From assembly GCA_001598975.1 (NCBI GenBank), contig BBXU01001240.1, positions 1 to 64,000 of the forward strand: a DNA stretch of 64,000 nucleotides, in the 5' to 3' direction. This document shows positions 32,812 through 44,260 of this stretch, in pieces. Position 1 is the first letter of the stretch. Every line of letters begins with the position of its first letter. The notes beneath the pieces were generated by a model, which worked only from the letters and a program-made list of their open reading frames with translations, did no database searches and had not been told where the DNA came from. The translations under genes and the position numbers were made by a program. The stretch comes from Parachlorella kessleri. Taxonomy: Eukaryota; Chlorophyta; Trebouxiophyceae; Chlorellales; Chlorellaceae.

Positions 32812-35800
32812 ATGGCTAGCAACATCTTGTTGCAATGGTGGAGGGCGCTGCTCGTTGCTCCTCAGGTTTTTCACAGGACCGCCTTCAGGCCCAGAACTAT
32901 CTGGGAGGAACTACAGGAGGCCAGCCTGCAAGGAAGCCTGAGGCGTGGCCTTTCAACTATCGACTTGCTGACCATGGTCAGTTTGGGCCAAAGGCTTGCC
33001 TGTCCTGCCTCAATTTCTGCTTTGTCTTCCTTCCTAACCCACCCGCAGGCTTGGACGTGTTGCTAGCCAATGCTGGGCTGGTGGATGCTCATGCACACCA
33101 CCAGGCGGAAACTGCAGCGTGCGTGCCTGGTCGTAGGGCATAGCACAGGTAGTAGCGGGCGGCGTTTTCATTCTCACTGGACAGGCAGCTACGATCACAG
33201 GGTGAATGACCACACTTGCCTTCCTAAGCAGTCAGTCAATCGATTGACAACTGGACCTTGGCCGGTGTGGGCGCCGGTCGTAGGAGAGTTCCACGCGGGC
33301 ATTGTTGTGCTGCCTGGAGAAACGACTCATGCGATGGTGGAACGGGGAAACAGCTCAGAAGTGCAGTGGCAGCAAGAGGTGGCAGGCCAGGCTCGGCAGA
33401 CGCCGCTCGACAGTCTCACGTGCCTACTGCCTTGAAGCACGGGTGCTGCTGTGTGCAGGCCAGCAGTGTGCATCGCGTTCCTCCTTTCTGGAGTAGCAGC
33501 CCTCCTATCTGCTTGTTGCTATGCTGAGGCAAGTCGCATCCGGGATGTTATGATTAGACATTATGGCTACTTTGTTGCTGATAGTTGTGTCTCAAAGCCT
33601 CCTTTCAAGTCTCTTGCCTAACTTGCAGTTTGCGGTGGAGTATCCGGTGGCAGGAGCGGGTTTCACATATCTGATGTTGACTTTTGGTGAACTGCCAGCC
33701 TGGTTTACGATGACCAATCTCTTATTACAGTACCTACTGGGTGTAGCAGCGGTGCGTGAGCAGCCTCATCCAGTCCATATCAGGGTTGCCTGCATGTGCC
33801 GTCTGGTGCAATTCTATGGCCCAAGTTGGCTGCCATCTGCCTAATGGTGCTTTTGATCATACCCATAATAAAGGCAACTTTGCGGCTGCCACGGTTCATG
33901 CACAGTTCGCTCATTTCTTCCCATTTGCAGGTTGCCCGCGGATTTAGCCAGTATGTGGCCCGCATCATCTATCCTGGGGACCCAACCCTCGGTGACAAGC
34001 TATTACCAACTGGCAACCAGGACTGGTTAGCTTTTGTGCTGGTCTTGGTGTTCACTGGGGTTGTGACATGGGGCGTACAAGAGTCTGCCTTTCTTGTCAC
34101 GGGTAAGTGGGCCGATCATGGCTCAGCCTTGCCTCCTAAATAGCGGTGTTCCTGCCAAGCCCATGCTGTCCCTGTGGCAGGCGTCTTAGTGCTGACTTTA
34201 TGAGGTGGCCCACCCCTTCGCCCACCAGAGTAACAGTAGCTGGTGAAGAAGCACCTAAGAAAACATCACAACCACAGCTGTCTGGGAAAGCATGCTTTTA
34301 TGCTGGAAGATCTGGGGGGTTTTGTATGTGGGGTTTTCTATGACCCGCTGGCCAGTACGGCAGGTGGCAGGTTGGCAGCTGGCCGGCTAGACTGGCAGTT
34401 GTATGGAGGAATGACCTCTCCGCCTTGCATATAAGCTTGACGACCGGTCTTGCAGTGCCGTAGCTACATTAACGCCCTTGTTTGCTGCCTCCCATGCAAG
34501 GCAGTTCTGACGGTGGTACACCTGGCGCTACTGACCGCCGTCATCGCGGCAGAGTTTTCACATGCCCAAGCACCCAACCTGGCACCCTTTGTGTGAGTAG
34601 ATTAACCCATAATAAGGAGGCATGGATCAGAATCGTAGAGAGTGCAATGCAAAGACCACAGAAGGCATCAGGGTGCAAGCGGGTCAAGGGAGGGTGCAAC
34701 GGCTTTCAAGGTTTATCTATGTGCGACCTGGTTATTCCTGTCTTGGCCCTGCAGGTTGGGAGGAGCAGATAACTTATTTGCAGCATCTGCGCTGTTATTA
34801 TTCACCTTTGTGGGATTTGACGTTATCGCCAACGCAGCAGAAGAGGTACGCTGCAAAATGAGCTGAGGAAACACAGGCGCGCATGATGGACTGTCCTGTA
34901 AGCTGAAGAGTCCCAACATGCACCAGAAAGTTGCTGCCAGCGGGCGGCACATACTCTGTCTTGCTGCTGTTATGCAGGCCCAGCATCCAGAGCACATCCC
35001 CAGGGCAATGTTAGGCGTGGTGTGTATCGCAGCTACGACATATGTACTCTTGAGCCTGGGCTTGGCCCTAATGGTGCCCTTTGGAAGCTTTGGGCTGGAG
35101 CATGGGCGGGAATTTGAGCACGCTGCCTACTCCACCTCTTTCCTTAAGTGGGCCGGTGAGTGCCATGGCGGGATAGCATCGCTACCCAGATACCTGGCCT
35201 ACAGAAAAGATGTCTCCAGGAAGAACACCACGAGGCAGGCGGGCCCAGCAGAATGAGTTGTAGTAGCTGCTGGCTGTCTGGCATGTGGAGCGGCAAGGGA
35301 GTAGCGCCTGCAGGACTGCCATCTGGCTAGCTGGCACCTTTTCAAGGCGACTTGTGTGCTGGACGCTGTGCAGACATGACATCCATGTACTACATCGTGT
35401 GCGTCACAGCCATCCTCGGCATCATGGCGTCCATTCTGGTGGGACTCTATGGCAGCTCCCGCATCGTCATGGTTGCAGCCAGAGACTGGCTCCTGCCGCC
35501 CTTCCTGGCGACCATCTACCCCAGGACCCAGACCCCGCTGATGGCCCACATCCTTGTCGGGGTGGTTGTCGGTGCGTTGGTGTCCGCCAGCCCTGCCTGG
35601 AGTACGAGTCGGGGTGGTCCGATGTGCAGCCGTCTGTCCAGCTGCCTGTTCAGGGCACGGGCAGCTGGTAGTAAGGACGGTGGGCGGCAAAGCCAAAGTT
35701 GCTCCCTGTGCTTGGTGTGTAGCACCCGGAATACAGCTGGATTTGCTCAGTGTAAGGGCTGGCCAGGTAGCACGCTCCCTGAACCGGAGCCTGCTGAGCT

Positions 35801-38197
35801 GAGGATGCCGCACTGGCTTTGCTGCACAACCTACTCAAGGGTCCACCACATGCCCAAGCCCTGCTGTCCCTGCAGCCATCCTGGCCCTTTTAGTCCCTTT
35901 TGAAACCTTGAGTGACCTGGTGAGCCTGGGCACGGTGCTGGTAATGTGGATGGTGGGCAATGCGCTGCTCTTCAGGAGGTACTTCCCTGGCCTACCACGG
36001 CTGCGCTACTCCAGGTGGGAGATGGGGAGCTGCCGTGCTTGAGCGTGCAAGCTTAGGGAGTTGATGGTGCAGCCGCCCCTGCCGGCTTACCTAAACTTGT
36101 CCCCGGCAGTGCGAAGAGCTCACTTGCAGCTTTATATATGGACAGCGGTGCTAGGCTTGCAGCTCCCACCCTGGCAGACTGCACAACAGCGTCCACATGA
36201 AGGGCTGCGAGGTGATTGCCCTGTGCAGGTGGGGCACGGTGGAGTCTGCTGAGGGGCGCACCGCCATGCCCTTCAAGGTGCCCGGGGCCAGGCTGTCCCT
36301 GAAGGCACGCCAGTGGCTGGTGGTCGGTCACCTTGTCGTCATCAACTTGGTCTGCTTAGGTAATCACAGGGGGCCTTGGCGTTTCGAGCAGTCGACAGCG
36401 CACCCCTAACACTGCCAGCGGCATTGGCTTGATGAGTGGGCGGGTCGGCCTTCTGTCTTAGTTTCCTAGGGACTAGGCAAAGGGCTGCCACGATCCCAAC
36501 ACTGGCGCCCGAGTTCCGCCCGCAGGACTGACTGCCTACTTCCAGAACAGCAACGAGGAGGTGCCTGGCATGGAGGAAAGCATGAGCCCTGGAGAAGATT
36601 TTCATGGCAGGGCAGGACTGCTTGCCTTTGCCCTGCTCTGGGCCCTATCTACGCTGTCGTTTCAGGTTGGTGGTGGGTCCTCAATTAGCCTTGTGCCCAG
36701 GACCGCTCGGCAGTGACTGGTTACGCTCCCCACTGTCCATGGTGGGGGCATATAATGCTTGGGCGCGACTCATAGCCGAGATCTTGCTGGTGACTTGTAC
36801 CTGAGCGCATTGTCCTCCTTACATGCTACTGCCGACATGTCGGCACTGGTTGTGCTCCAGCATGTGCCTGCAAGGTCGCTTATGACCAGCGATATGTGCG
36901 GTCTGGGTGACACGATGATAATCATGCTGGACAGGCTCAGCAGGCCCTGCAAACTCAGGGAAGATGTGATACGCGCTTTAGTTTCCCCTTCCAACTCCTC
37001 TGCAGGTGTGCTGCCCCCTGGAGTACGAGCCCCCCAAGTGGCACATCCCCTGGTGGGCCATGCCCTGGCTGCCATCCCTGGCAATACTACTCCTACTCTT
37101 CACCATCGGCTCGCTGCAGAACAGGTGAGTCGACTGATGATCAGGCCATTTGTGTCCAGCCGCAAAAGTCTGTGTCGTAGGTGGCGCAGCGTGCTGTGTG
37201 GCGTGTGTAGCGTGGCAAGCGTAAGTGCATGTGGAAGTGAAACCTCTCACTAGTAAGTAGTCAGTCTGGTGTGGCAGTCAGCACCACCGCTGGAGTGGTG
37301 CTTTCGCGCAACCCCAAGGCACCGACAACAGTCTTGGGTGGTGCTGCAGGCAAAACTATGCAATATTTGCCTGCTGGCTCTTGGGCTGCCTCTGCTTCTA
37401 CCTGCTGTTCAGCCTGCCCATGGGCTACCTCAAACACTCCCAGCTGGACTTCGTCAACACCGAGCAGATGAAGTGAGAGGCCATGCAGATAGCTGCAATT
37501 CCTGCCTGCATGCCTTATCCTAGGCTGCCTCCTCTCATTAGCTAGACTGGTGCACGGCCGTAAGGCCACCTGCACGGCAGACTTATTGCCGCCTGGGCCT
37601 TCCTGTGGCAGCAGCCCAGGTCTTAAAGCGGCAACTTGGCTGCTCAACATATGGCTGCCTTTGCTGTGTTGTAGTGTGGTGGAGCTCACCCTTCAAAACG
37701 GCGAGTGGGGCCACCAGCCCCACCCCGCAATCAGGGGTCCCCTGGGGCCTTTCTCTTCTGGACTCCAGCTGGGTACTAGCCTCCCCCGGCACCCCTCACG
37801 CTCCTTCTTGCTCGCTTCGCAGCAGCAGCCTTCAGGCGACTCCTCCCCCTTGAGCTCTGTCCACGGCCCCCTCGTAGGCAGCGCCCCCAGCCAGGTGGCA
37901 CAGCGTGCGTTGGGCAGCCTGGGGCTGGTGGATTCGGTAGAGAGCAAGCACCGCAATTGCGGCAAGGCGGTGCCTGCTGCTAGCGAGGATGGGGAGATAG
38001 GGACCCAAGTGGATGGGGATGCCAGCAATGTGGCGGACAGCACGCATGGCAGGGGGGGAGAATTGGACCTGCCGCCCACCCCCTCACGGCAGGGTTCCCT
38101 ACCCAGGAGCGGCCTTGACAGCATGGCATGCCCGGCAGAGGTGGGTAGCCTGGAGAGTCCAAAATCGCAGGGCAGCAGGGGTCTGGTAAAGCCATAA
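32812..38197 (+). CDS. Cationic amino acid transporter (CAT family), tandem copy 3
   Basis: Fifteen exons close to 774 residues: 32812-32976, 33137-33201, 33459-33528, 33629-33751, 33931-34102, 34505-34592, 34755-34845, 34978-35155, 35374-35571, 35876-36014, 36229-36359, 36526-36665, 37006-37124, 37350-37472 and 37675-38197. Conserved segments include RTAFRPRTIWEELQEASLQG, EYPVAGAGFTYLMLTFGELP, FTFVGFDVIANAAEE, AARDWLLPPFLATIYPRTQT and VCCPLEYEPPKWHIPWWAMP. It is clearly closer to copy 2 than to copy 1: same intron positions, same GC donor after 33528, and similar tail motifs (SQVAQRALG, LPPTPSRQGSLPRS). In exon 2, GIAQ replaces GLGQ and the acceptor is the weaker gtag at 33136. The next gene, ArgJ, is convergent. 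Confidence 0.92.
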
Positions 38198-39365
38198 ACG
38201 CCATGCTTACGCTTGGCACTTGGCAGCGCGGAGTGTGCCTATACAGCTGACATGGTGGAAGGAACGGTGCAACTTGACCCGCTAGCAGACGATCAAGTCT
38301 TGCTGCAAAGGTCAAGAGCAAAGCTGGCACATGGACGGTGGTTAGGTAGGTAGGGGAGGCAAAATGCTCGTCCTACAGTATCCATTCTGCATTCTCTGTA
38401 TGTGCGGGTCTTTTAGTGTCGTGTAGGGTTACCATACATCTATTCTAGACTGACCTGCACCAGTACCCGTCATAGGTGTGGATAAATCATCTGCTTCTGG
38501 CGACCCCTGCTGTGGTGGTAAGTATTCCCGCAATGAGTAGTTATGAGCCAGGAGCGGTAGGCAGGTTTAATGACATCGGTCGAGAGTGCCATCCAGCACA
38601 ACTCGGTCAATTGTTAGTAAGTGCGGCAGTTAGTGCAGACAGAGAGCGAGAAGGGAGCTGTACTGACAGGGCTGGATGTAGAATGCGCCTGAGGCTTGCC
38701 TGATTTCTGCTAGTTGATTTTCAGTCGTACTGGGATTGTCGCGGGTGCATGCAAGGATGCTTTGTGTGTCTAATACACGTGTTGTGCAAGTGAATGCTGA
38801 GCTGAGCCTGTACATGTAATGATATAGCCCCACCCATAGGCATATACTAGGTGCCGGATCCACATGCTGATGCTGGTCTTGATGCTGGCAACGATGCTGC
38901 TCTACGTGCGAGGATAAGCTTGACGTCTAGCATGGGCAAGCGTGCCCCTATGCTTGTGGGTAAAACATTCTGTGTGTGCTCAGCTATGGAACACTACCGG
39001 GCCGTGCGCGGGTGTAGATATATCAGTTGCCTTGCCGATACGAGTTCTCCATCTGTCACCATGCTTCCTGGAAGATTTACAACGATGTGACCCTGTGTAC
39101 AGCAACTATGCCTAGCAGCTGTGAATGTAGTTGTCTAGGAGTGGAAGACAATTACCTTCCTATGTGCAGACCTCCACCAGCCACCGGGCATTGTGGCCAG
39201 CCAAGCTGCCGCTGTATTCAGAGCACAATGACAACTCCCTCGTCACACCTGGATTTGATAGGCTGGCCGAGCACCCAGCGAGCAAGCTCTGCGCTACAAC
39301 ATATTTGAGCTGCAGTAGTTGCAGAGGCCTCCACCCCAAGCCCTCCATGTCTCCTCCACATCTGC
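38198..39365. other. Convergent 3' region with a partial R1 repeat
   Basis: Lies between transporter copy 3 (+) and ArgJ (-). Contains R1 copy c at 38651-38700. No gene was recognised. Confidence 0.5.
38651..38700 (+). repeat. Dispersed repeat family R1, copy c (3' half)
   Basis: Contains agggagctgtactgacaggg, ctggatgtagaatgcgcctg and aggcttgcc, matching the second half of copies d and e. The first half is absent or too diverged. Confidence 0.6.
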
Positions 39366-42300
39366 CTATGTGGTGTATTCCTGCACAAGGGAAGAAAAGC
39401 AAGAAGCGAGGATGATAGTACTTGTTGCATTTAAGGAGCATCTGACTGCGGCACCAGGCAGTCGGCCACCTTGCCTGCATAGTGCTCTACAGCAGTGAAA
39501 AAATTGTGGCAACCAGCACATTACCGGCCTACCGTGCCGCGAAGAGAAGTTTGCACCAGGGCAGCTGAATTTGCATGTTGGAGTGGGATAACAGTCCACA
39601 GCAAAGAGAGTTACTACGCACTCAGTTGGACGGAAGTTGCACTCACCGCATTGATCTTCACGTAGTCATAACTCAAGTCGCAACCCCATGCCAAGGCCCT
39701 GCATGGCGAGACATGATCAGTGTGCTGTGCAGGTTACTTCCTTGACATTGGGTTGACAGCAGAGTTGTGCAAGCACTTGAGCATGCAGCAATTTGTTCAT
39801 AATGCTGAGACATGAATGGCTGGGGCAGCGGGTGCGTGCTGCCTGCACAACAGAGCATGAAGGGGCCCAACACTTCCTTGATATGGGTGCGCTTGGTACT
39901 TAACACCCCCGCCCGAAGTGGGGTGCCACAGCTTGCAAGGCACGTGGGAATTTTGACAGGTCCTCAGCACCCAACCTCCTCATGCCTGACGAGGTTGAGC
40001 ACCAAGGCCACAGGGAGCCAAGCCACCCCACACGCACAGCCACGCACCTGCCCTGGCCGCTGCCGATACTAACACCGATGTTGACGGTGCCATGCTTTGC
40101 AGCCTGGCCCTTCAGGTACGCGCTGGCTGCGGCCGCATCAAACGGCAGCGGCTGGCCCTTGTCCATCAGCACAGTGTCGCCCAGCACGACCCGCATGTCC
40201 GCCTGGTTGTACTGCACACCAGAGTACCTGCGCCGGGAGGAGCGAGGGCATGGGAGGCTGGTGTGAGTCGACAGGAGGTGGGTGCCTGAGGGTGGGTAGC
40301 AGGAATTGGGAGGCGCAACTGGCTGGAGCTCCCAACCTCCTCGAGGGGCTGCCGCCTTGCTGCTGCCCTCTACTGCTGCAGGGCCACATGGAGGCTGCTA
40401 TGCTGCCTCGCTGAGCAGCACCCTGGTGCACCAACAGACACCCAGCTCTAGCCGGGAGGAGACAACAAGGGAAGGCATGCAGTGGAGGTAAAGCACCAAG
40501 GCCCAGCCTAACCATGCTGTAGGGGCAAGCCCAGCCGCCCCATGGCCCACCCGGCAGCTGCTGCGATGCGGCCCCAGTTGGGGTCGTGCCCAAAGATGGC
40601 CGACTTCACGAGCGACGACCCCGCGATGCTCTTGGCAACCGTGCCGGCCGCAGCGTCGTCGGGTGCGCCTGTGCACTCTACTTCTACCAGCACCGTGGCG
40701 CCCTCGCCATCCCAGGCGATGGCCTTGGCCATGCCTGCGCAGGGGGTGGAGGCAGCGGGGCGAGGGGCACGCTCAGCAGGCGTGCTGTAACGCCCAGCTG
40801 TGAAAAAGTCTCCCATAGTGCTGGACGTACATCCTGCACAGCCATTTGACCGAGTCTCCCTTACTTGCCACCTCCTTGGGCAGTCACTTCGTGTGGCAGG
40901 CTAAGGCCCCTTCCACGCCTGCACAACCGACTCACACATGCCTCCCGCCCCACCTGCCCCCACCCCCCACCACCCCCTTTTCCGATCCTGTGAGGCCCTC
41001 ACTCCCCCACCACCCACCCACCTTGCAGCACTGCCGTGAGGGCCGCCTCCAGCTTCTGCGCCTCGGGGCTGGCAGGGTCGCTGATCACAGCGCCGTCGGC
41101 GTGCCCGCTGGCCAGCCCAATCACTGTGGGCAGGGAGGAAGCCTCAGCATCAGGCACACCCGTGGTCATCACACAGCACGTGTAGCATGGTGCCACTGAC
41201 GCACTCTGAAAGCTGCTGGCCAGGGGGGTGGAGGAGTGCTGCCGCTCCTTGTGAAATAAGGACTTGAGCAGCAGCCGAGCATCAGGCCCGCAGCCTCCGT
41301 CGCCGGCAAGGCGAGGCCATGCACACGCAGCATGGTGCCCAGCCGGGTGGCATGCAAGTCTCCCCCTCCACCCTCAGTCCTGTCCTCCCACCCCTCTCCT
41401 CCTTGCCTCCCTCAGTCTGCGGCCCGCTGCCGTGGGTGTGTCGCTTCTTGTGCGTCCACCCTATGCACGCCAAACCCATGCCTGCACCCACCAGTGTCAT
41501 TCGTAGATGTATCCCCGTCCACAGTTATCTGGTTGAAGCTGGCCGCGGCTCCCCGCCGGAACATGGCCCGCCAGAGGGAGGGCTCCACGGAGGCATCACA
41601 CGTCAGCACCGCCAGCATGGTCGCCATGTTGGGATGGATCATGCCAGATCCCTTGGCGATACCACCCAGCCGCACGGTGCGGCCGCCACCAAGGTCAACC
41701 TGCAGGCAGACACATGGGTTGCATAGGGCTTCCGTGGGAAGATGAAAGTGACGGTGGTGGCAGATTGCAGGATGGGACGACAGCAAGGCCTGGTATGCTA
41801 GCTGGATGGAGGGTGAGAGCCGCCTAGACGGCTCGCTGGTGGTGAGTCTGCAGGAAGGCGTGTTGGGAGGGGCGAGGTACTTGCACCTTGAGAAGCCCTA
41901 CGGAGAGGGGGGTTTCTCCTCATGCAGCACAGGATGTACTTCACTCCCGCACGCATGGACCCATGGGTGAGCATCAATCCTATCGGGAAGCTGCCACATC
42001 AATAACCCAGTCAGCCAGCCTGACCCCTGCCGCCCCTTGCGATCCCACCTCCAGCGCGGCGCTTTTGCTGACGAGGTCGGTGGTGGTGATGGCCACCGCG
42101 GCCCTGTGAGCATCCTCAGCACCCTCCCCTAGCAGGCTTGCCAGCTTAGGCACAGCCGCCAGCAGCTCCTGCAGTACCCAGCACCCCACGTGTCAGTTGG
42201 GGATCCGCCTCACCCAGTTGCACACCCCCAGGGGCAGCAGGAGGCCTCTGAATCAACATGGGAGAGCTGCTGCGTGGCCGGATGACGAGGCAGAAACTGT

Positions 42301-43912
42301 TATGTGCCATGGGAGTTCAGTCGGGGCTGTAGCCAGCCTTGCATCCCACATCAAAGATTGCATCCGGGTAAAGCCGCAGCTTTGCCGGCACCTGTTGGCA
42401 TCTATAGGCCAGGCTATGCTGAACAGGCAAGGCTTCACATCATCCAACTCCTCTGGAGACTCCATCCAGGTTTGCCAGTGGACGGTACATCCTCGGACCC
42501 CCCCAACCACCCATAAGTACATGCCTGGCAGCACACCTGCAGCCCCTCCCCCTTTCATCTATAGCCTGGACTGGGGTGTCACCTGCATCTTAATGCGCCG
42601 CCCAATGACCCCAGTCGACTCCAGCAGTACTTCCTCAGGGGAGATGCCCAGGGCCTGCGCAACTGCTGCTGCCGAGTCCAGGCAGTCCTGGTACCCTTGG
42701 CTGCCGGTGGCCGCATTGGCCTGGCCCGCATTGACCTGCAGCGCAACAAATCGAGCGGGCAGGCAGGCGTGCAGGGCTTCGAGACAGAAAGCAGGCCGGG
42801 TGAGCATCTGCAAAGCTTCTGCTCCCTTGGGAGCCACATGGAAGCATGCGTCTCCAAGATGCCTCCATTTCCAGACCCTGCCATCACTTAGACCCCTCCC
42901 TACACCACCCCCTCAAGGCACCCACTTCGCACCCTCGCTCCTTGCCAGCCATCCTCTTTCCCCTTGCCCCTCTGCTCGATGCTTACCAGGACCGCCTTGA
43001 CAGTGTCGCTCTTGGCCAGGATCTCCTTGCAGTAGGTCACGGGCGCAGCGCACATCACGTTGAGTGTGAACACGCCCGCGGCGACGGCACCCGTCTCACA
43101 GGTGATCAGCGCCAGGTCCGCCTTCTCGCCCTTAGCCCGCAGCCCGCCAAACATACCTGCAGGAACCGGCACCGGCACCCCCATAACTCTTCGATCGCAC
43201 TACCTGCCACCAAACAAAGTACCTGCAGGGGCGGCCGGAACCCCTGCTCTTGTCGTGGCCTGGGCCGCAGCCAAGTGGCACACCAAGGCATGGGGCACAG
43301 GCTTGGATTTTTTCCTGGGTGCGTCACCAGTAGACAGCTGCTGTGCCTCAGCTTGCCTGGAGCATGCGGCTTGACCAGTCCTCCCAGCCCCACCTTGCGC
43401 CTTGAAGCCCTTGGGGGCGCACACACAGCCATCAATCTCCTTCCAGGGGCCCGAGGGGATCAGGATCGGGGCAGGAGGGATGCTGAAGTCGCCAGGGACT
43501 GCCGCAGATTGAGTAACCAGGGTGTAGCCCTGCAAGCAGGGTTCCGAACACACCCCTGGCTGGCTGGCACAAGTGCCCAGCGGGCCCAACTTTGGCTCAG
43601 AAAGGAAAGAGCCTGCCACTAGGTGCTTTGAAGTTGATTTACTGCACCAGCCCTGCTTGCTCACCCTGCGCTGGTGGAGAGCCCTGCGCAGCGCTTGCCC
43701 CCTGGCTGCAGCCAGCCTGCCTGCAGAAGCATCACGAAACAGCTGGCTCCTGAACTGGCGTGCATGCCACCAAGTGCAGGGGCATGCCAGGTTGCTGTCT
43801 TACCTAGGAACGCCGCTCTGAAGGCAACAGGAGGTTGGGTGCCCTTGCTGTGACAGGGTGATGCCCTAGCCAGCGGCACCGACATCACCGGGACGAGCGC
43901 CTGAGATACCAT
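39366..43912 (-). CDS. ARGJ: Bifunctional ornithine acetyltransferase / N-acetylglutamate synthase (ArgJ)
   Basis: Moves the acetyl group from N-acetylornithine to glutamate in the cyclic arginine pathway, and can also make N-acetylglutamate. Exons on the minus strand are 43912-43804, 43720-43665, 43529-43394, 43156-42987, 42735-42583, 42168-42049, 41699-41492, 41123-41022, 40734-40551, 40227-40048, 39698-39647 and 39380-39366 (15 nt, EYTT and stop). They close to 494 residues. The leader [20 protein letters not shown] through LRRALHQRR is a plastid-type transit peptide. Signature segments are [70 protein letters not shown] and [20 protein letters not shown]. The precursor should self-cleave between Ala274 and the nucleophile Thr275. 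[33 protein letters not shown] and [18 protein letters not shown] complete the beta chain. Confidence 0.95.
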
Positions 43913-44260
43913 CCGTGCAGGAGGAAGTGGCACTGGGTAATGATCAAAGGGTGTCAGAGCACTGGTGGCAAGATACAGCAAGATCAGTGGGGCGGTGATG
44001 GAAGAAGCTCGGCCGTCCTAGGGTATCTTACAACCCCTTTGCTCCCAAACGGGCGATCTGATCAATCGCGGAGCGATCGAACTCAGGCTGCACTGATCGA
44101 TCAACGCATGCCCTGGCATCTGCCAAGCTGGACTCAGAGCGCGGGTTTGGCAAGGGTTCGCGTAAGTGCGCTAACTCCCACTTGCCCGTCACTCCAAGTT
44201 TGCCCCTGGCAAGACATAAGTGACTCCTGCCTCAGTGATCACATTGTTCGGGATTTTGCC
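43913..44260. promoter_or_regulatory. Divergent promoter region between ArgJ and the GAT-domain gene
   Basis: The two start codons are 348 bases apart, head to head. The segment should hold both promoters and 5' UTRs. A stretch at 44058-44103 is rich in GATC-containing words (gatctgatcaatcgcggagc, then gatcgaactc and gatcgatcaa), which stands out from the GC-rich surroundings. No known element is assigned. Confidence 0.4.
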
